Shown here: positions 1-14,352 of the stretch, piece after piece | Layout: each line of letters begins with the position of its first letter | Position numbering within the stretch: the first letter of the stretch is position 1 | DNA from: Gordonia bronchialis DSM 43247 | Lineage (GTDB): Bacteria; Actinomycetota; Actinomycetes; Mycobacteriales; Mycobacteriaceae | DNA length: 64,000 bases | Assembly (NCBI RefSeq): GCF_000024785.1 | Contig: NC_013441.1 | Span: 1 to 64,000, forward strand | Direction: 5' to 3' | The notes under the pieces: model-generated | Seen by the model: the letters and a program-made list of their open reading frames with translations, nothing else | What the model was told of the DNA's origin: nothing | The model's database searches: none | Made by a program: the position numbers and the translations under genes

Positions 1-238
1 ATCAAACGAGGGTGCCGGCATCCCGTAGCCCGCGATCGCGCTGTGATCAAGCCGACACACCAGCGCGTCCGATTCTCGTCGAATCACACTTTCGATCATC
101 CGGGATCTGATCTCCGTGATCGTGTTGTTCGCACCGCTGCGCTCTGTTACGTTCAGCGTCGTGGTCGCCCACGGGTCGACCCCCAGAATCATCCCGCCAG
201 GCACTTTTGCCAAGCTCGCCATCCCTTCTGTACACAGA

Positions 239-259
239 TGTGGATAACTGTGTGGACAA
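239..259. promoter_or_regulatory. DnaA-box pair upstream of dnaA
   Basis: A perfect DnaA box (TTATCCACA, read on the - strand) lies at 239-247, with a one-mismatch copy (TTGTCCACA on -) at 251-259. They sit 75-95 bases before the dnaA start and suggest DnaA autoregulation or participation in the origin. The rest of 1-332 holds the dnaA promoter region; I see no gene in it. The divergent rpmH usual at this place would lie outside the window. Confidence 0.75.
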
Positions 260-332
260 CTCAGCTCGGTCAGCCGGTGGCGTCATCCGGCCCGCGGATC
301 GCTGGTAGTTTTCCCGGGCAGGAGGCTTCCAA

Positions 333-1862
333 GTGACTTCAGACCGCGACACATTCGGTGAGGTGTGGCAACAGGTCGTCGCCGAACTCAACGACGACGA
401 GGCCGCACGCGACCACGAACCCCTGACCAGGCAACAAAAGGCCTGGCTGTCGCTGGTCCGACCCCTCACGCTGGCCGAGGGCTTTGCGCTGCTCACCGTG
501 CCGACGCCGCTGGTACAGGAACAGATCGAGCGCAATCTGCGCGACACCATCCGCTCGGCGCTCAGTAAACACCTCGGTCAGCCGGTGGACCTCGGTGTGC
601 GCATCGCCACGCCGCCCGCGGAAGAACCGGTCGCCGAGCCCATCCCCGCAGTGCTTCCCGCCGACGACGGCCTGAGCGCGGCACTGACTACCGGCGTCCC
701 CACACCGGCACCCGGCGCGCCGTTCCGCGGACCCGGCCCCGTCGATCCGGCGTCGGAGCGCCCACGACCGGACACCGGTGACTGGACCGCCTACTTCGCC
801 GAGCGGCCCACCACCGCTCCCGCGGTGCCCAGCGCGAATCTCAATCCCAAGTACACCTTCGACACCTTCGTCATCGGTGCGTCGAACCGCTTCGCGCACG
901 CGTCGGCAGTGGCGGTGTCCGAGGCGCCGGCGCGGGCCTACAACCCGTTGTTCATCTGGGGCGAGTCGGGGCTGGGCAAGACCCACCTACTGCACGCTGC
1001 CGGGCACTACGCGCAGCGCCTGTTCCCCGGGATGCGCGTCAAGTACGTCTCCACCGAAGAGTTCACCAACGACTTCATCAACTCGCTGCGCGACGACCGT
1101 CGTGTCGCCTTCAAGCGCCGCTACCGCGACGTCGACGTCCTGCTCGTCGACGACATCCAGTTCCTGATGGGCAAAGAGGGCATCCAGGAAGAGTTCTTCC
1201 ACACCTTCAACACGCTGCACAACGCCAGCAAACAGATCGTCATCTCCTCCGATCGCCCGCCCAAACAGCTTGCGACACTTGAAGATCGGCTGCGGACCCG
1301 GTTCGAGTGGGGTCTGATCACCGACGTCCAGCCGCCCGATCTCGAGACGCGGATCGCGATCCTGCGCAAGAAGGCGCAGATGGACAACATCGCGGTTCCC
1401 GACGACGTGCTCGAGCTGATCGCGTCCAAGATCGAACGCAACATCCGTGAGCTCGAAGGTGCGCTGATCCGGGTGACCGCCTTCGCCTCGCTCAACAACG
1501 CCGAACTCGACAAGTCCCTCGCCGATGTGGTCCTGCAGGCGCTGCTGCCCAATTCCGGGACGCTGGAGATCAGCGCGGCGAGCATCCTGGCGATCACGGC
1601 CGAGTACTTCGACATCTCGGTGGAGGAGTTGCGCGGGCCCGGCAAGACCCGGTCGATCGCGCAGGCCCGGCAGATCTCGATGTACCTGTGCCGTGAGCTC
1701 ACCGATCTGTCGCTGCCCAAGATCGGCGAGACCTTTGATCGTGACCACACCACCGTCATGTACGCCGAGCGCAAGATCCGCAAGGAGATGGCCGAGCGGC
1801 GCAAGGTCTACGACCACGTCCAGGAACTCACCGCGCGCATCAAGCAACGCGCCGTCCGCTGA
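333..1862 (+). CDS. dnaA: Chromosomal replication initiator protein DnaA
   Basis: DnaA is the AAA+ ATPase that binds DnaA boxes at oriC, melts the origin and loads the replicative helicase. At 509 residues it has the expected length and four-domain plan: N-terminal domain (about 1-90), a Pro/Ala-rich linker (about 100-170), the AAA+ domain with Walker [10 protein letters not shown] near residue 210 and Walker B LLVDDIQF near 270, and the C-terminal DNA-binding domain with the signature [12 protein letters not shown] near 470. The GTG start at 333 is favoured because AGGAGG stands at 320-325. It heads the replication cluster, followed by the origin gap and dnaN. Confidence 0.98.
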   Translation: MTSDRDTFGEVWQQVVAELNDDEAARDHEPLTRQQKAWLSLVRPLTLAEGFALLTVPTPLVQEQIERNLRDTIRSALSKHLGQPVDLGVRIATPPAEEPVAEPIPAVLPADDGLSAALTTGVPTPAPGAPFRGPGPVDPASERPRPDTGDWTAYFAERPTTAPAVPSANLNPKYTFDTFVIGASNRFAHASAVAVSEAPARAYNPLFIWGESGLGKTHLLHAAGHYAQRLFPGMRVKYVSTEEFTNDFINSLRDDRRVAFKRRYRDVDVLLVDDIQFLMGKEGIQEEFFHTFNTLHNASKQIVISSDRPPKQLATLEDRLRTRFEWGLITDVQPPDLETRIAILRKKAQMDNIAVPDDVLELIASKIERNIRELEGALIRVTAFASLNNAELDKSLADVVLQALLPNSGTLEISAASILAITAEYFDISVEELRGPGKTRSIAQARQISMYLCRELTDLSLPKIGETFDRDHTTVMYAERKIRKEMAERRKVYDHVQELTARIKQRAVR

Positions 1863-2448
1863 CGGCTGGGCGTCCACCGCCCGAACCTGGACATCCCGAC
1901 GCCGCCACGTGGACGGTCCACCCGCCGGCGCCACCACGTACAGATCTCGACGCGGCCGCCTGGACCCCTAGAGAGCACAACTCTCAACCATCACCGCACG
2001 GTTGCGGACTCCCCATCGTGTCCCCGGCCGAATGTCAGAGCACCGAGATACCCTCGGAACTGTTCATCACCAGCTGTGGATGGTTCTTGGGATAACGGCC
2101 GGTAACTTGTGTACGCGAGGTGGACGGACCACCAACAATGTTGCGACTGCTCACAACCGGAGCTCGTCGTGCACCGTCGTTCCACCGGACATCCACACCG
2201 CCACACCCGCTTCGACTGCGTGAATAGGACGGTTGTCCACAGATTCCACAACTCCTACTACTGAGATGGATCCCTCTCTATAGAACTTCTCTTTAAGAAG
2301 CTCCTGTGCACAGTGCCTCCCGTCGGGGCCGATCATCGGCCACACCACCCTGATCGCAAAGCCCCGTGTCTTGGCCCCAACGCCCCACCGGCGAGCGGTG
2401 TCGTTCTACAGTGGGGATCCCCGAACGAGAGAAGGGCTGTTCCCCAGC
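1863..2448. other. oriC: Putative origin of replication (oriC)
   Basis: The 586 bases between dnaA and dnaN hold no credible gene. They contain degenerate DnaA boxes, including TGTGGATGG at 2075-2083 and TTGTCCACA at 2233-2241, and further TTGTGTAC- and ATCCACA-like sequences between about 2106 and 2200. A comparatively AT-rich stretch (about 2262-2305, with TCTCTATAGAACTTCTC) could be the unwinding element. The position matches oriC in Mycobacterium, Gordonia and Rhodococcus. The dnaN promoter must also lie in the 3' part. Confidence 0.8.
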
Positions 2449-3615
2449 ATGAAGTTCCGTGTCGCGCGTGACGAGTTCGCAGATTCCGTTGCCTGGGTCG
2501 CCCGCAGCCTGCCTTCTCGACCGCCGGTTCCGGTGCTCGGTTGTGTGGTCCTGGGCGCCGACGACGGCCTGACGATCTCGGGTTTCGACTACGAGGTCTC
2601 CGCCCAGGAGTCCATCGCCGCCGAGATCGCCGAGCCCGGTCAGGTGCTGGTGTCCGGGCGGCTGCTGGCCGACATCACCAAAGCGCTCCCCAACAAACCC
2701 GTCGACGTGACCCTCGACGGCGCACGGGTCGCCATCGCCTGCGGTAGCGCGAAGTTCTCGCTCCCGACGATGCCGGTGGAGGATTACCCGCAGCTGCCCG
2801 ATGTGCCGGCTATCAGCGGCACCATCCCCACCCAGCTCTTCGCCGAGGCCATCTCGCAGGTCGCGATCGCCGCCGGCCGCGATGACACGCTGCCGATGCT
2901 GACCGGTGTGCGGGTGGAGATCGAGGGCAGCACCGTGGTGCTCGCCGCGACCGACCGGTTCCGTCTCGCCGTTCGCGAATTGCAGTGGGAGCCCACGGAT
3001 CCGGACACCAGCGGAGCTGTTCTGGTCCCCGCCAAGACCTTGTCGGAGAGCGCGAAGACCGCGGGTGCGGAGGGCACCGGTGTGGTGTCGCTCGCCTTCG
3101 GCAACGGTTCGGCGATCGGCAACGACGGGATCCTGGGCATTCTGGGGGAGACAAAGCGCACCACCACGCGGCTGCTCGACGCGGAGTTCCCGAAGTTCCG
3201 TCAGCTGTTGCCGGCCAGCCATACCGCGATCGCCACCATCGACAGTGCTCCGCTGATCGAGGCCATCAAGCGTGTCGCGCTGGTCGCTGAACGCGGTGCG
3301 CAGGTCCGTCTGGAATTCGGTGAGGGATCGGTGCTCCTGACCGCCGGCGGCGACGAGGCCGGTAAGGCCGAGGAAGAACTGCCGGTGCAGTTCGCCGGTG
3401 AGGCTCTCACCATCGCGTTCAACCCGGGCTATCTGCTCGACGGCTTGTCGGCGATCAACGCCGATACCGTCGACTTCGGATTCACCACCCCCAGCCGGCC
3501 CGCGGTCCTGCGGCCGTCGAGTGGTGAGCAGCCCGCGGCTGACGAGTCGGGTGCCTTCGCGGCCCCGGAGAGTGCGTTCACCTACCTGCTCATGCCCGTT
3601 CGTCTGCCGGGCTGA
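2449..3615 (+). CDS. dnaN: DNA polymerase III sliding clamp, beta subunit
   Basis: DnaN forms the ring-shaped dimer that tethers DNA polymerase III to its template and serves as a docking platform for repair polymerases. From the ATG at 2449 the product is 388 residues, starting [20 protein letters not shown], the usual actinobacterial beginning. A longer frame upstream to 2371 is open but adds atypical sequence, so the ATG preceded by GAGAGAAGGG is chosen. The C-terminus ends in [10 protein letters not shown], the conserved clamp C-terminal motif. It lies between oriC and recF; no gnd gene separates dnaN from recF, only 27 bases. Confidence 0.98.
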   Translation: MKFRVARDEFADSVAWVARSLPSRPPVPVLGCVVLGADDGLTISGFDYEVSAQESIAAEIAEPGQVLVSGRLLADITKALPNKPVDVTLDGARVAIACGSAKFSLPTMPVEDYPQLPDVPAISGTIPTQLFAEAISQVAIAAGRDDTLPMLTGVRVEIEGSTVVLAATDRFRLAVRELQWEPTDPDTSGAVLVPAKTLSESAKTAGAEGTGVVSLAFGNGSAIGNDGILGILGETKRTTTRLLDAEFPKFRQLLPASHTAIATIDSAPLIEAIKRVALVAERGAQVRLEFGEGSVLLTAGGDEAGKAEEELPVQFAGEALTIAFNPGYLLDGLSAINADTVDFGFTTPSRPAVLRPSSGEQPAADESGAFAAPESAFTYLLMPVRLPG

Positions 3616-3642
3616 TCCCCGCGGCGTCCGCGCTGATCTGCT

Positions 3643-4836
3643 GTGTTCGTACGTGAACTGCACCTTCGTGACTTCCGGTCGTGGCGGACTGCCGATCTCG
3701 AGCTCGCCGCGGAACCCACCGTCTTCACCGGTCGCAACGGATTCGGCAAGACCAACATCCTCGAGGCCCTGCAGTATCTCGCCACGCTGCGATCCCACCG
3801 CGTTTCCACCGACGCGCCTCTGGTCCATTCCGGTGCGACCTCGGCACTGGTCACCGCGACCGTGGAGAACAGCGGTCGCGAGCTGACCGCCCAGCTGCGG
3901 ATCAACGCCGAAGGCGCCAACAAGGCGTCGATCAATAACGGACCGCCGCGTCGGGCACGCGAGGTAATCGGGATCCTGCGCACGGTGTTGTTTGCACCGG
4001 AGGACCTGTCGCTGGTGCGCGGGGATCCGACGGATCGGCGCCGCTTCATCGACGAGCTCGTCGCCCAGCGTGGCCCGCTGCATGTGGCCGCGCGCAGCGA
4101 TTATGACCGTGTCCTGCGGCAACGAGCCGCGTTGCTGAAGACCGCGGGTGCGGCCATGCGACGCGGCGGTGGCGACGCGGCGTCGGTGATCAGCACGCTC
4201 GATGTGTGGGATGCCCAACTCGCCGAGCACGGCGCCGCGGTCACCGCGGCCCGCGTCGATGTGCTCAACGAGCTGCGCCCGCATGTCACCGAGGCCTACG
4301 CCTCGATCGCACCTCATTCGCGTCCGACCGATCTGGCGTATCTGCCGGCGGCTGGACCCGACGTACTGCCGCCCGCCGGTGCGAGGGCCGATGTCGCGGC
4401 GATCGGTGAGACGCTGCTGGCGCAACTGGCGCAGGTGCGCACCAAAGAGATCGAGCGCGGGGTCTGTCTGGTGGGTCCGCACCGCGACGACGTCGGCATC
4501 ATCCTCGGCGACGACATCGCGAAAGGCTTTGCCTCCCATGGTGAATCGTGGTCGCTGGCGCTTGCGCTGCGGCTCGGTTCGGTGGCCCTGACCCGGGCCG
4601 AGGGGGTGGAGCCGGTGATCATGCTCGACGATGTCTTCGCCGAACTCGACGCCACGCGGCGTCGTAAACTGGCGACGTTCACCAGCGACGCCGAGCAGCT
4701 TCTCGTCACCGCTGCCGTCGCCGAGGACATTCCCGACGAGATCGGCGGCCGGCGGATCGGGGTGGAGGTGCTCGACGACGCCGACGGTCGTCGGTCGGTG
4801 CTCACCCCGGCTGCTGCGGACACCGAAGGGACCTAG
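3643..4836 (+). CDS. recF: DNA replication and repair protein RecF
   Basis: RecF is an SMC-like ABC ATPase that helps load RecA at single-stranded gaps. The 397-residue product begins [14 protein letters not shown] (GTG start) and shows Walker [10 protein letters not shown] near residue 30. The C-terminal part carries the ABC signature region followed by Walker B in [13 protein letters not shown] near residue 325-337. Length and position between dnaN and the DUF721 gene are standard for the family. It is probably co-transcribed with dnaN. Confidence 0.96.
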   Translation: MFVRELHLRDFRSWRTADLELAAEPTVFTGRNGFGKTNILEALQYLATLRSHRVSTDAPLVHSGATSALVTATVENSGRELTAQLRINAEGANKASINNGPPRRAREVIGILRTVLFAPEDLSLVRGDPTDRRRFIDELVAQRGPLHVAARSDYDRVLRQRAALLKTAGAAMRRGGGDAASVISTLDVWDAQLAEHGAAVTAARVDVLNELRPHVTEAYASIAPHSRPTDLAYLPAAGPDVLPPAGARADVAAIGETLLAQLAQVRTKEIERGVCLVGPHRDDVGIILGDDIAKGFASHGESWSLALALRLGSVALTRAEGVEPVIMLDDVFAELDATRRRKLATFTSDAEQLLVTAAVAEDIPDEIGGRRIGVEVLDDADGRRSVLTPAAADTEGT

Positions 4837-4855
4837 ATCCGATGAGTCAGCTCCG

Positions 4856-5410
4856 ATGAGTACCGACCCGACCGGCACACCCGGCACACCGGACGAACTC
4901 GGCGGATACGAGCGGGCCCGGCGAGCCCTGGAAGAGGCTCGTGCCGCCGCGCGGGCGGCCGGGAAGTCGGTGGGGCACGGCCGGGCGTCACCGGTGCGTC
5001 GTCCAGCGAGCGGTAACAAGAAGCGTCGACGCTGGTCCGGTGCCGGTCCCGACTCGCGGGATCCGCAGCCGCTGGGACGTCTCGCCGGTGGCGTCGCCCG
5101 CGAACGCGGCTGGCAGGCCAAGATCGGCGAGGGCACCCTCTTCGGTATGTGGGATCAGATCGTGGGCGCCGACATCGCCGCGCATGCGCAGCCGATCTCG
5201 TTGCGCGACAAAGTCCTACACGTCCAGGCCGAGTCCACGGCGTGGGCGACCCAGTTGCGCTATGTGCAGGCTCAGATCATCGCGAAGATCGCCGCTGCCC
5301 TCGGGGACGGCATGGTGACGTCGTTGCGGATCACCGGACCCAAGGGCCCGTCCTGGCGCAAGGGCGAGCGTCATGTGCGCGGTCGGGGCCCGCGCGACAC
5401 CTATGGCTGA
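4856..5410 (+). CDS. DUF721 family protein (DciA-like)
   Basis: This 184-residue protein has a basic, low-complexity N-terminal half and a C-terminal DUF721 domain (about 80-170) with the pattern [12 protein letters not shown] followed by [15 protein letters not shown]. In actinobacteria DUF721 proteins at this locus (Rv0004 in M. tuberculosis) are regarded as DciA-type helicase-loading or replication factors; that role is family knowledge, not shown here. The ATG at 4856 (MSTDPTG) starts 17 bases after the recF stop. The frame is open further upstream but overlaps recF. Confidence 0.9.
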   Translation: MSTDPTGTPGTPDELGGYERARRALEEARAAARAAGKSVGHGRASPVRRPASGNKKRRRWSGAGPDSRDPQPLGRLAGGVARERGWQAKIGEGTLFGMWDQIVGADIAAHAQPISLRDKVLHVQAESTAWATQLRYVQAQIIAKIAAALGDGMVTSLRITGPKGPSWRKGERHVRGRGPRDTYG

Positions 5411-7812
<2,402 letters not shown>

Positions 7813-7860
7813 GTTCGCGCATCGACCACAAACGTTGTCCCCGAAGGGTATTGACACCAA

Positions 7861-10344
<2,484 letters not shown>

Positions 10345-10361
10345 GAACACAGCCCACAGGG

Positions 10362-10391
10362 GAGACGTCGCAGAATGATCTGCGGCGTCTC
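10362..10391 (+). terminator. Hairpin terminator after gyrA
   Basis: The 12-base arm GAGACGTCGCAG (10362-10373) pairs with CTGCGGCGTCTC (10380-10391) around a 6-base loop, with one G-T pair, followed by TTCTGC. It lies 18 bases after the gyrA stop and probably ends gyrBA transcription. Confidence 0.7.
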
Positions 10392-10529
10392 TTCTGCGCT
10401 GAACCCAAGTGGGAAACGCGACCGCGCCGCGGGGTGTCGGGGCTGTGACCCCGACTACCGTTAGGCTGAAATGAACGTGCTGCCGACAAGTCGGTGACGA
10501 GTAGTGGACGGCGAACGAGGGAATTGCCT

Positions 10530-11480
10530 GTGAGCACACCGAAGGACCGCGACAAGGATCAGGCCGGTTCGGCAACCGGAGGTCAGACGGGCGTCAACAC
10601 GTCCGGAACCGGTCCCGGTACGGGTACCCCGGCCGGCGGGCTGGTCCCGCCGTGGCAGCGAGGTCAGACCGAGCAGATGACCACGCGTGATCAGTCGGAT
10701 CCCGGTGCCACCGCGCCCATCGAGAAGACCGGACGGGACACCGTCCCCGGCACTCGTCCGGATCGTGGCGGCCCGCCGCAGTCGGATCGTGGCGGCCCGC
10801 CGCAGTCAGAACGTGGCGGCCCGCCGCCGCGGGGAATCGTGAGCAGCGGCACCGCCGCCGCCAGCATCAGCGGCCAGCAGGCGCCGGTCACCAACCTCGA
10901 GAACCCGCTGCGCGGCCGGACCGCGACCGCCACCGAGGAACCCGAGCGGTTCGTCGAATCACCCACGAGCACGATTGAGCGCGATCAGCTCGCCGGCCAG
11001 AAACTGCCCGACCTCGACGCGATCCACCACACCGAGGCCAAGCGGGCCGCGGCCGCCGAGGCGACCACCAAGCCGAGCGCGCGGTCGGCGCCCACCCAGG
11101 TTCGTGCCAACACCCCGCTGCGCGCAGCCATCCAGATCCGCCGCATCGACCCCTGGGCGACCTTCAAGATCACCGCGGTCCTTGCCGTCATCGGCTTCAT
11201 CATCTGGATGATCGCCATCGCCGTCCTCTACCTCGTGCTCGACGGAATGGGCGTCAGGGAGCAGGTGAACACCTCCTTCGCCACCGTCGCCACCGCCGAC
11301 GGATCCTCGGCCCAGAGCGACGACATCTTCTCGGCGACCACCGTCTTCGGGGCGGCGGCGCTTCTCGGTGCGATCAATGCGATTCTCATCACCGCGCTCG
11401 CGACGATCGGCTCCTACATCTACAACATCTGTGCCGATCTGATTGGTGGCGCAGAGGTCACACTCGCCGATCTCGACTGA
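10530..11480 (+). CDS. DUF3566 membrane protein
   Basis: This 316-residue protein has a long hydrophilic, Pro/Gly-rich N-terminal half and a C-terminal DUF3566 region (about 205-316) with two membrane helices: WATFKITAVLAVIGFIIWMI and a second around TVFGAAALLGAINAILITAL. The family is conserved directly after gyrA in mycobacteria and relatives and is thought to be envelope- or division-associated; its function is not established. The start GTG at 10530 is preferred because GAACGAGGGA stands 8 bases upstream. The N-terminal half contains a small tandem repeat. Confidence 0.88.
   Translation: MSTPKDRDKDQAGSATGGQTGVNTSGTGPGTGTPAGGLVPPWQRGQTEQMTTRDQSDPGATAPIEKTGRDTVPGTRPDRGGPPQSDRGGPPQSERGGPPPRGIVSSGTAAASISGQQAPVTNLENPLRGRTATATEEPERFVESPTSTIERDQLAGQKLPDLDAIHHTEAKRAAAAEATTKPSARSAPTQVRANTPLRAAIQIRRIDPWATFKITAVLAVIGFIIWMIAIAVLYLVLDGMGVREQVNTSFATVATADGSSAQSDDIFSATTVFGAAALLGAINAILITALATIGSYIYNICADLIGGAEVTLADLD
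10761..10832 (+). repeat. 24-base tandem repeat inside the DUF3566 gene
   Basis: Three 24-base units (starting at 10761, 10785 and 10809) encode DRGGPPQS, DRGGPPQS and ERGGPPPR. Being a multiple of three, copy-number change would lengthen or shorten the cytoplasmic linker without breaking the frame. Confidence 0.85.
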
Positions 11481-11542
11481 CCGTGTGACCAGTCGTTTTG
11501 CTTGTTGAGCGTCGAGTCGGGTAATCTCACACCTCGGTTCAC

Positions 11543-11616
11543 GGGCCTATAGCTCAGGCGGTTAGAGCGCTTCGCTGATAACGAAGAGGTCGGAGGTTCA
11601 AGTCCTCCTAGGCCCA
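11543..11616 (+). tRNA. tRNA-Ile (anticodon GAT)
   Basis: A full cloverleaf is visible: acceptor GGGCCTA pairs with TAGGCCC, and the anticodon GAT lies at 11577-11579 in the loop CTGATAA. The T arm is GGAGG-TTCAAGT-CCTCC. The CCA end is not encoded. With the following tRNA-Ala it forms the pair found downstream of gyrA in mycobacteria and relatives. Confidence 0.97.
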
Positions 11617-11681
11617 CTGCGAGAGACCGAATCATCCTTGGTGATCGTCCGATTCGCACCCGCCAGCCACTCGGTCGGCAC

Positions 11682-11757
11682 GGGGCCTTAGCTCAGTTGG
11701 TAGAGCGCCGCCTTTGCAAGGCGGATGTCAGGAGTTCGAATCTCCTAGGCTCCACCA
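11682..11757 (+). tRNA. tRNA-Ala (anticodon TGC)
   Basis: Acceptor GGGGCCT pairs with AGGCTCC, the anticodon TGC is at 11715-11717 in the loop TTTGCAA, and the T arm is AGGAG-TTCGAAT-CTCCT. The CCA end is encoded (11755-11757). Confidence 0.97.
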
Positions 11758-11973
11758 TTGCTTCGCATCATCGTCAGGCCGACGCATCGCCGCTGGCCTC
11801 GCACCACATCGCCGCTGTGTCCTGGCGCGTGAACCTCCGTTGCCTGTGGAGTGATCGAGATCACGAACCCGTTTGCCGATGTGAATCCGCCCTCTCCCCT
11901 GCGGTAGCGTGCCGTCTGAATAGGCGAACGACGGTTCGCGGATAGTTGCAGTAGTTGTCGGGGGACGTCACAA

Positions 11974-12078
11974 GTGTTCGGCGGGGGAATGTCGCGTGCG
12001 GGTGTGGACGGCGATCCACTCACCGTGCCGTTGGGCCCCGGCGGAATGGGTACTTACACAGCTGGTGCCGACCGATGA
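11974..12078 (+). CDS. Possible small leader protein, 34 residues
   Basis: A short frame opens with GTG at 11974 behind GGGGGA and closes with TGA at 12076-12078. It overlaps the ATG of the next gene in an ATGA arrangement typical of coupled genes. The product is small and Gly-rich (ends MGTYTAGADR). I recognise no family. The overlap and ribosome-binding site are the only support, so this could be chance. Confidence 0.35.
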   Translation: MFGGGMSRAGVDGDPLTVPLGPGGMGTYTAGADR

Positions 12079-12592
12079 GCGACCGACAGCACTCGTCGTG
12101 GTTCGACGACATCGCCCCACTGCCGGCCGGAGATCGATCACCTGGTCATGCGCTGGCCGATCATCTGAAGAGGACACGGCTCGCGACCGAGGCCGGTTCC
12201 GACCTGACCGCCTTCGCGGACTCGGCCCGCCCGGCCCGCGCCGACAATCGGGCACTCCAGGAGTGGGAGACGCTCTTCGAGCCGCCGCCGCGCCCTCGGG
12301 GACCGTCGGGACGTTTCCATCAGGTCCGGCGGATCTGGGACCATCATCGCCTCGGCGTCCTTGGTTCCGCCGCGGCAGTCGTCGTGGTGGTGGTTTCGGT
12401 GCTGCTGGTCGCCGCACTGACCGGAGACGACAGCGACCCGGCGCCGGCCGTGGCAGCAGCCTCGTCGTCGACAACCCCGGGCGGAGACCAGGTGAGCGCC
12501 CACCCGCTCCGCGACTGTCCCTCGCGAACCAGGGGTTCGGTCACCACCGGTAACGATCCGGGCGATCAACGGTCCGGCCCGGGTGTCATCAA
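12075..12592 (+). pseudogene. Membrane-anchored secreted protein, 5' part (split by IS21)
   Basis: This is the upstream piece of a conserved actinobacterial protein of unknown function, cut by the IS21 element. From the ATG at 12075 it encodes a hydrophilic N-terminus, one membrane helix (about 97-117, a run of Val/Ala after HHRLGVLGS) and an extracellular part with DCPS and TTGNDPGDQ-x-SGPGVI. The matching 3' part is at 16657-16946. Joining the two across the 4-base duplication TCAA restores the frame and the motif GPGVIKAFNNAYYVTRS. It heads a cluster of secreted proteins, so the insertion may also be polar on them. Confidence 0.85.
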
Positions 12593-12780
12593 TGTCAGCG
12601 GTCATGTAATTCCCCAGGTTGGTGGGGTTGTCCGTCACGTAATTCCTCACCTGTCCGTCACGTAATTCCCACGCTGGGGCGTGTCGGGCGGGGTTGGGGT
12701 GCTGCTACAGGTTCGCTCCTTGCAGGGCCCCCTTCCCGGGCCCCTGGAAGGGGCCTGAGGTGGCACGGAGGACGTTGACG

Positions 12781-14352
12781 ATGACCCAGCTGTTGGAGTT
12801 GTTTCGGCATTGGTATGCCGGACGCTCGCAGGTGCAGATTTCCCAGGCGTTGGGCCTGGATCGCAAGACCATCCGCAAGTATCTCGCGTCGGCGCTGGCG
12901 GCGGGAATGAGCCCGGGCACCGGGGACAAGTTCGACGAGTCGGTGTGGCGGGAGTTGATCGGCGGCTGGTTCCCCGAAGTTGTCGATCCCTCGACGCGGG
13001 CGGTGACGTGGCCGCCGATCGCCAAGCATCATAAGTGGATCAGCGGCCAGCTCGATGCCACGGTGACGGTGGCCACGATCGCGCAACGTCTGCGCGACGA
13101 CCACGGGGTTGATGTGTCGGAATCGTCGGTACGCCGTTATGTGACAGCACATTTCGCTGACAAGATCAACGAGAAACGCGCAACCCCACCACGACCCCCG
13201 GTACCTGCAGGCGAGGAAGCCCAAGTCGATTACGGCAAGCTCGGGATGTGGACCAACCCTGAGACCGGGAAGCGGGTGTCGGTGTGGGCGTTCGCGATCA
13301 TCCTGTCGTGCTCGCGGTGGTTGTTTGTGCAGCCGGTCCTCAAGATGGACCAAACATCTTGGTGCGCTTCGCATGTGGATGCGTTCGAGTTTTTCGGCGG
13401 CGTGCCCGAGCGAATCGTTTGTGACAACCTCAAGACCGGGGTCAGCAAGCCTGATCTCTACGATCCGCAGATCAACCGGGCCTACGCCGAACTCGCCTCG
13501 TTCTACGAGGTGCTGATCGATCCGGCGCGCGCGTTCACTCCGAAAGACAAACCGCGCATCGAGCGCCCGATGCCCTACATTCGGGACTCGTTCTTCACGG
13601 GCCGCGAGTTCACCAGCCTGCCGCAGATGCAACAGGCCGCCCTCGACTGGTGTCTGAACGTGTACGGCCGCCACGCCCACCGCGGGATCGATGGGGTGCC
13701 GCCCGCCGAACTGTTCGCGCAGATCGAACGGGATGTGTTGACTCCGTTGCCGCCCAGACGATTTGAACGTGTCACCTACCACGTGGGCAAGGTCGCCCCC
13801 GACTGTCATGTCAAGGCGGGCACAGCGTTGTACTCGGTGCCGTGGCGGCTGATCGGCTCACACGTGCGGGTCCGCACGTGCGGGGATATGGTCCAGGTCT
13901 TCGCCGACGACCAGGTCGTGGCAACCCACGTACTGCACCTGAGCGGACGAGCAACCAACCTCGAGCACTATCCGCCGCACAAGGTCGCCTACCACTCCCG
14001 CCCGGTGGCGTGGTGCCGCAAGCAGGCCGAAGAGATCGGCGAGCACGCGGTCGCAGTCGTCGCTGAACTCTCCGAGGTCAATGCGATCCACCGCCTGCGC
14101 GCGATCCAGTCCATCGTCGGCTTGCGCACCAAGTATCCCGATGACCGCATCAACGCCGCCTGCGCCCGCGCGATCGCCGTCGGCGATGTCGGGCCACGCA
14201 CCATCAAAGGCATCCTGATCGCCGGTACCGAATACGACGACACCATCACCACACCGCCGGTAGCGCCGACACCACCGGCATTTCTGGCTCTCCTGACCGA
14301 TCCGTGGGTCATGACCGGCCGGGGAGGACTGGTCGGTGGCCGCCGAGGTTGA
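12781..14352 (+). CDS. istA: IS21-family transposase IstA (C-terminus altered)
   Basis: IstA is the DDE transposase of IS21 elements. The ATG at 12781 follows CGGAGG. The product shows an N-terminal helix-turn-helix (SQVQISQALGLDRKTIRKYL), a DDE core with AQVDYG near 143, VCDNLKTGV near 217 and IERPM near 260, and the C-terminal beta domain. The ISL3 insertion after codon 502 replaces the native last 17 or so residues (RGPHAFADDLDTAAGQ, still present at about 15692-15740) with about 22 foreign ones. The catalytic core is intact. Removal of the insert and one duplication copy would give 518 residues, a normal length. Confidence 0.9.
   Translation: MTQLLELFRHWYAGRSQVQISQALGLDRKTIRKYLASALAAGMSPGTGDKFDESVWRELIGGWFPEVVDPSTRAVTWPPIAKHHKWISGQLDATVTVATIAQRLRDDHGVDVSESSVRRYVTAHFADKINEKRATPPRPPVPAGEEAQVDYGKLGMWTNPETGKRVSVWAFAIILSCSRWLFVQPVLKMDQTSWCASHVDAFEFFGGVPERIVCDNLKTGVSKPDLYDPQINRAYAELASFYEVLIDPARAFTPKDKPRIERPMPYIRDSFFTGREFTSLPQMQQAALDWCLNVYGRHAHRGIDGVPPAELFAQIERDVLTPLPPRRFERVTYHVGKVAPDCHVKAGTALYSVPWRLIGSHVRVRTCGDMVQVFADDQVVATHVLHLSGRATNLEHYPPHKVAYHSRPVAWCRKQAEEIGEHAVAVVAELSEVNAIHRLRAIQSIVGLRTKYPDDRINAACARAIAVGDVGPRTIKGILIAGTEYDDTITTPPVAPTPPAFLALLTDPWVMTGRGGLVGGRRG

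Noticed and set aside
3616..3642. Expected gnd gene between dnaN and recF
   Set aside because: Only 27 bases lie between the two genes, so gnd is absent here; some relatives share this arrangement.
2293..5136. A 947-codon antisense frame over dnaN and recF
   Set aside because: Its sequence is the high-GC shadow of dnaN/recF, without domain resemblance or ribosome-binding site; both genes underneath are certain.
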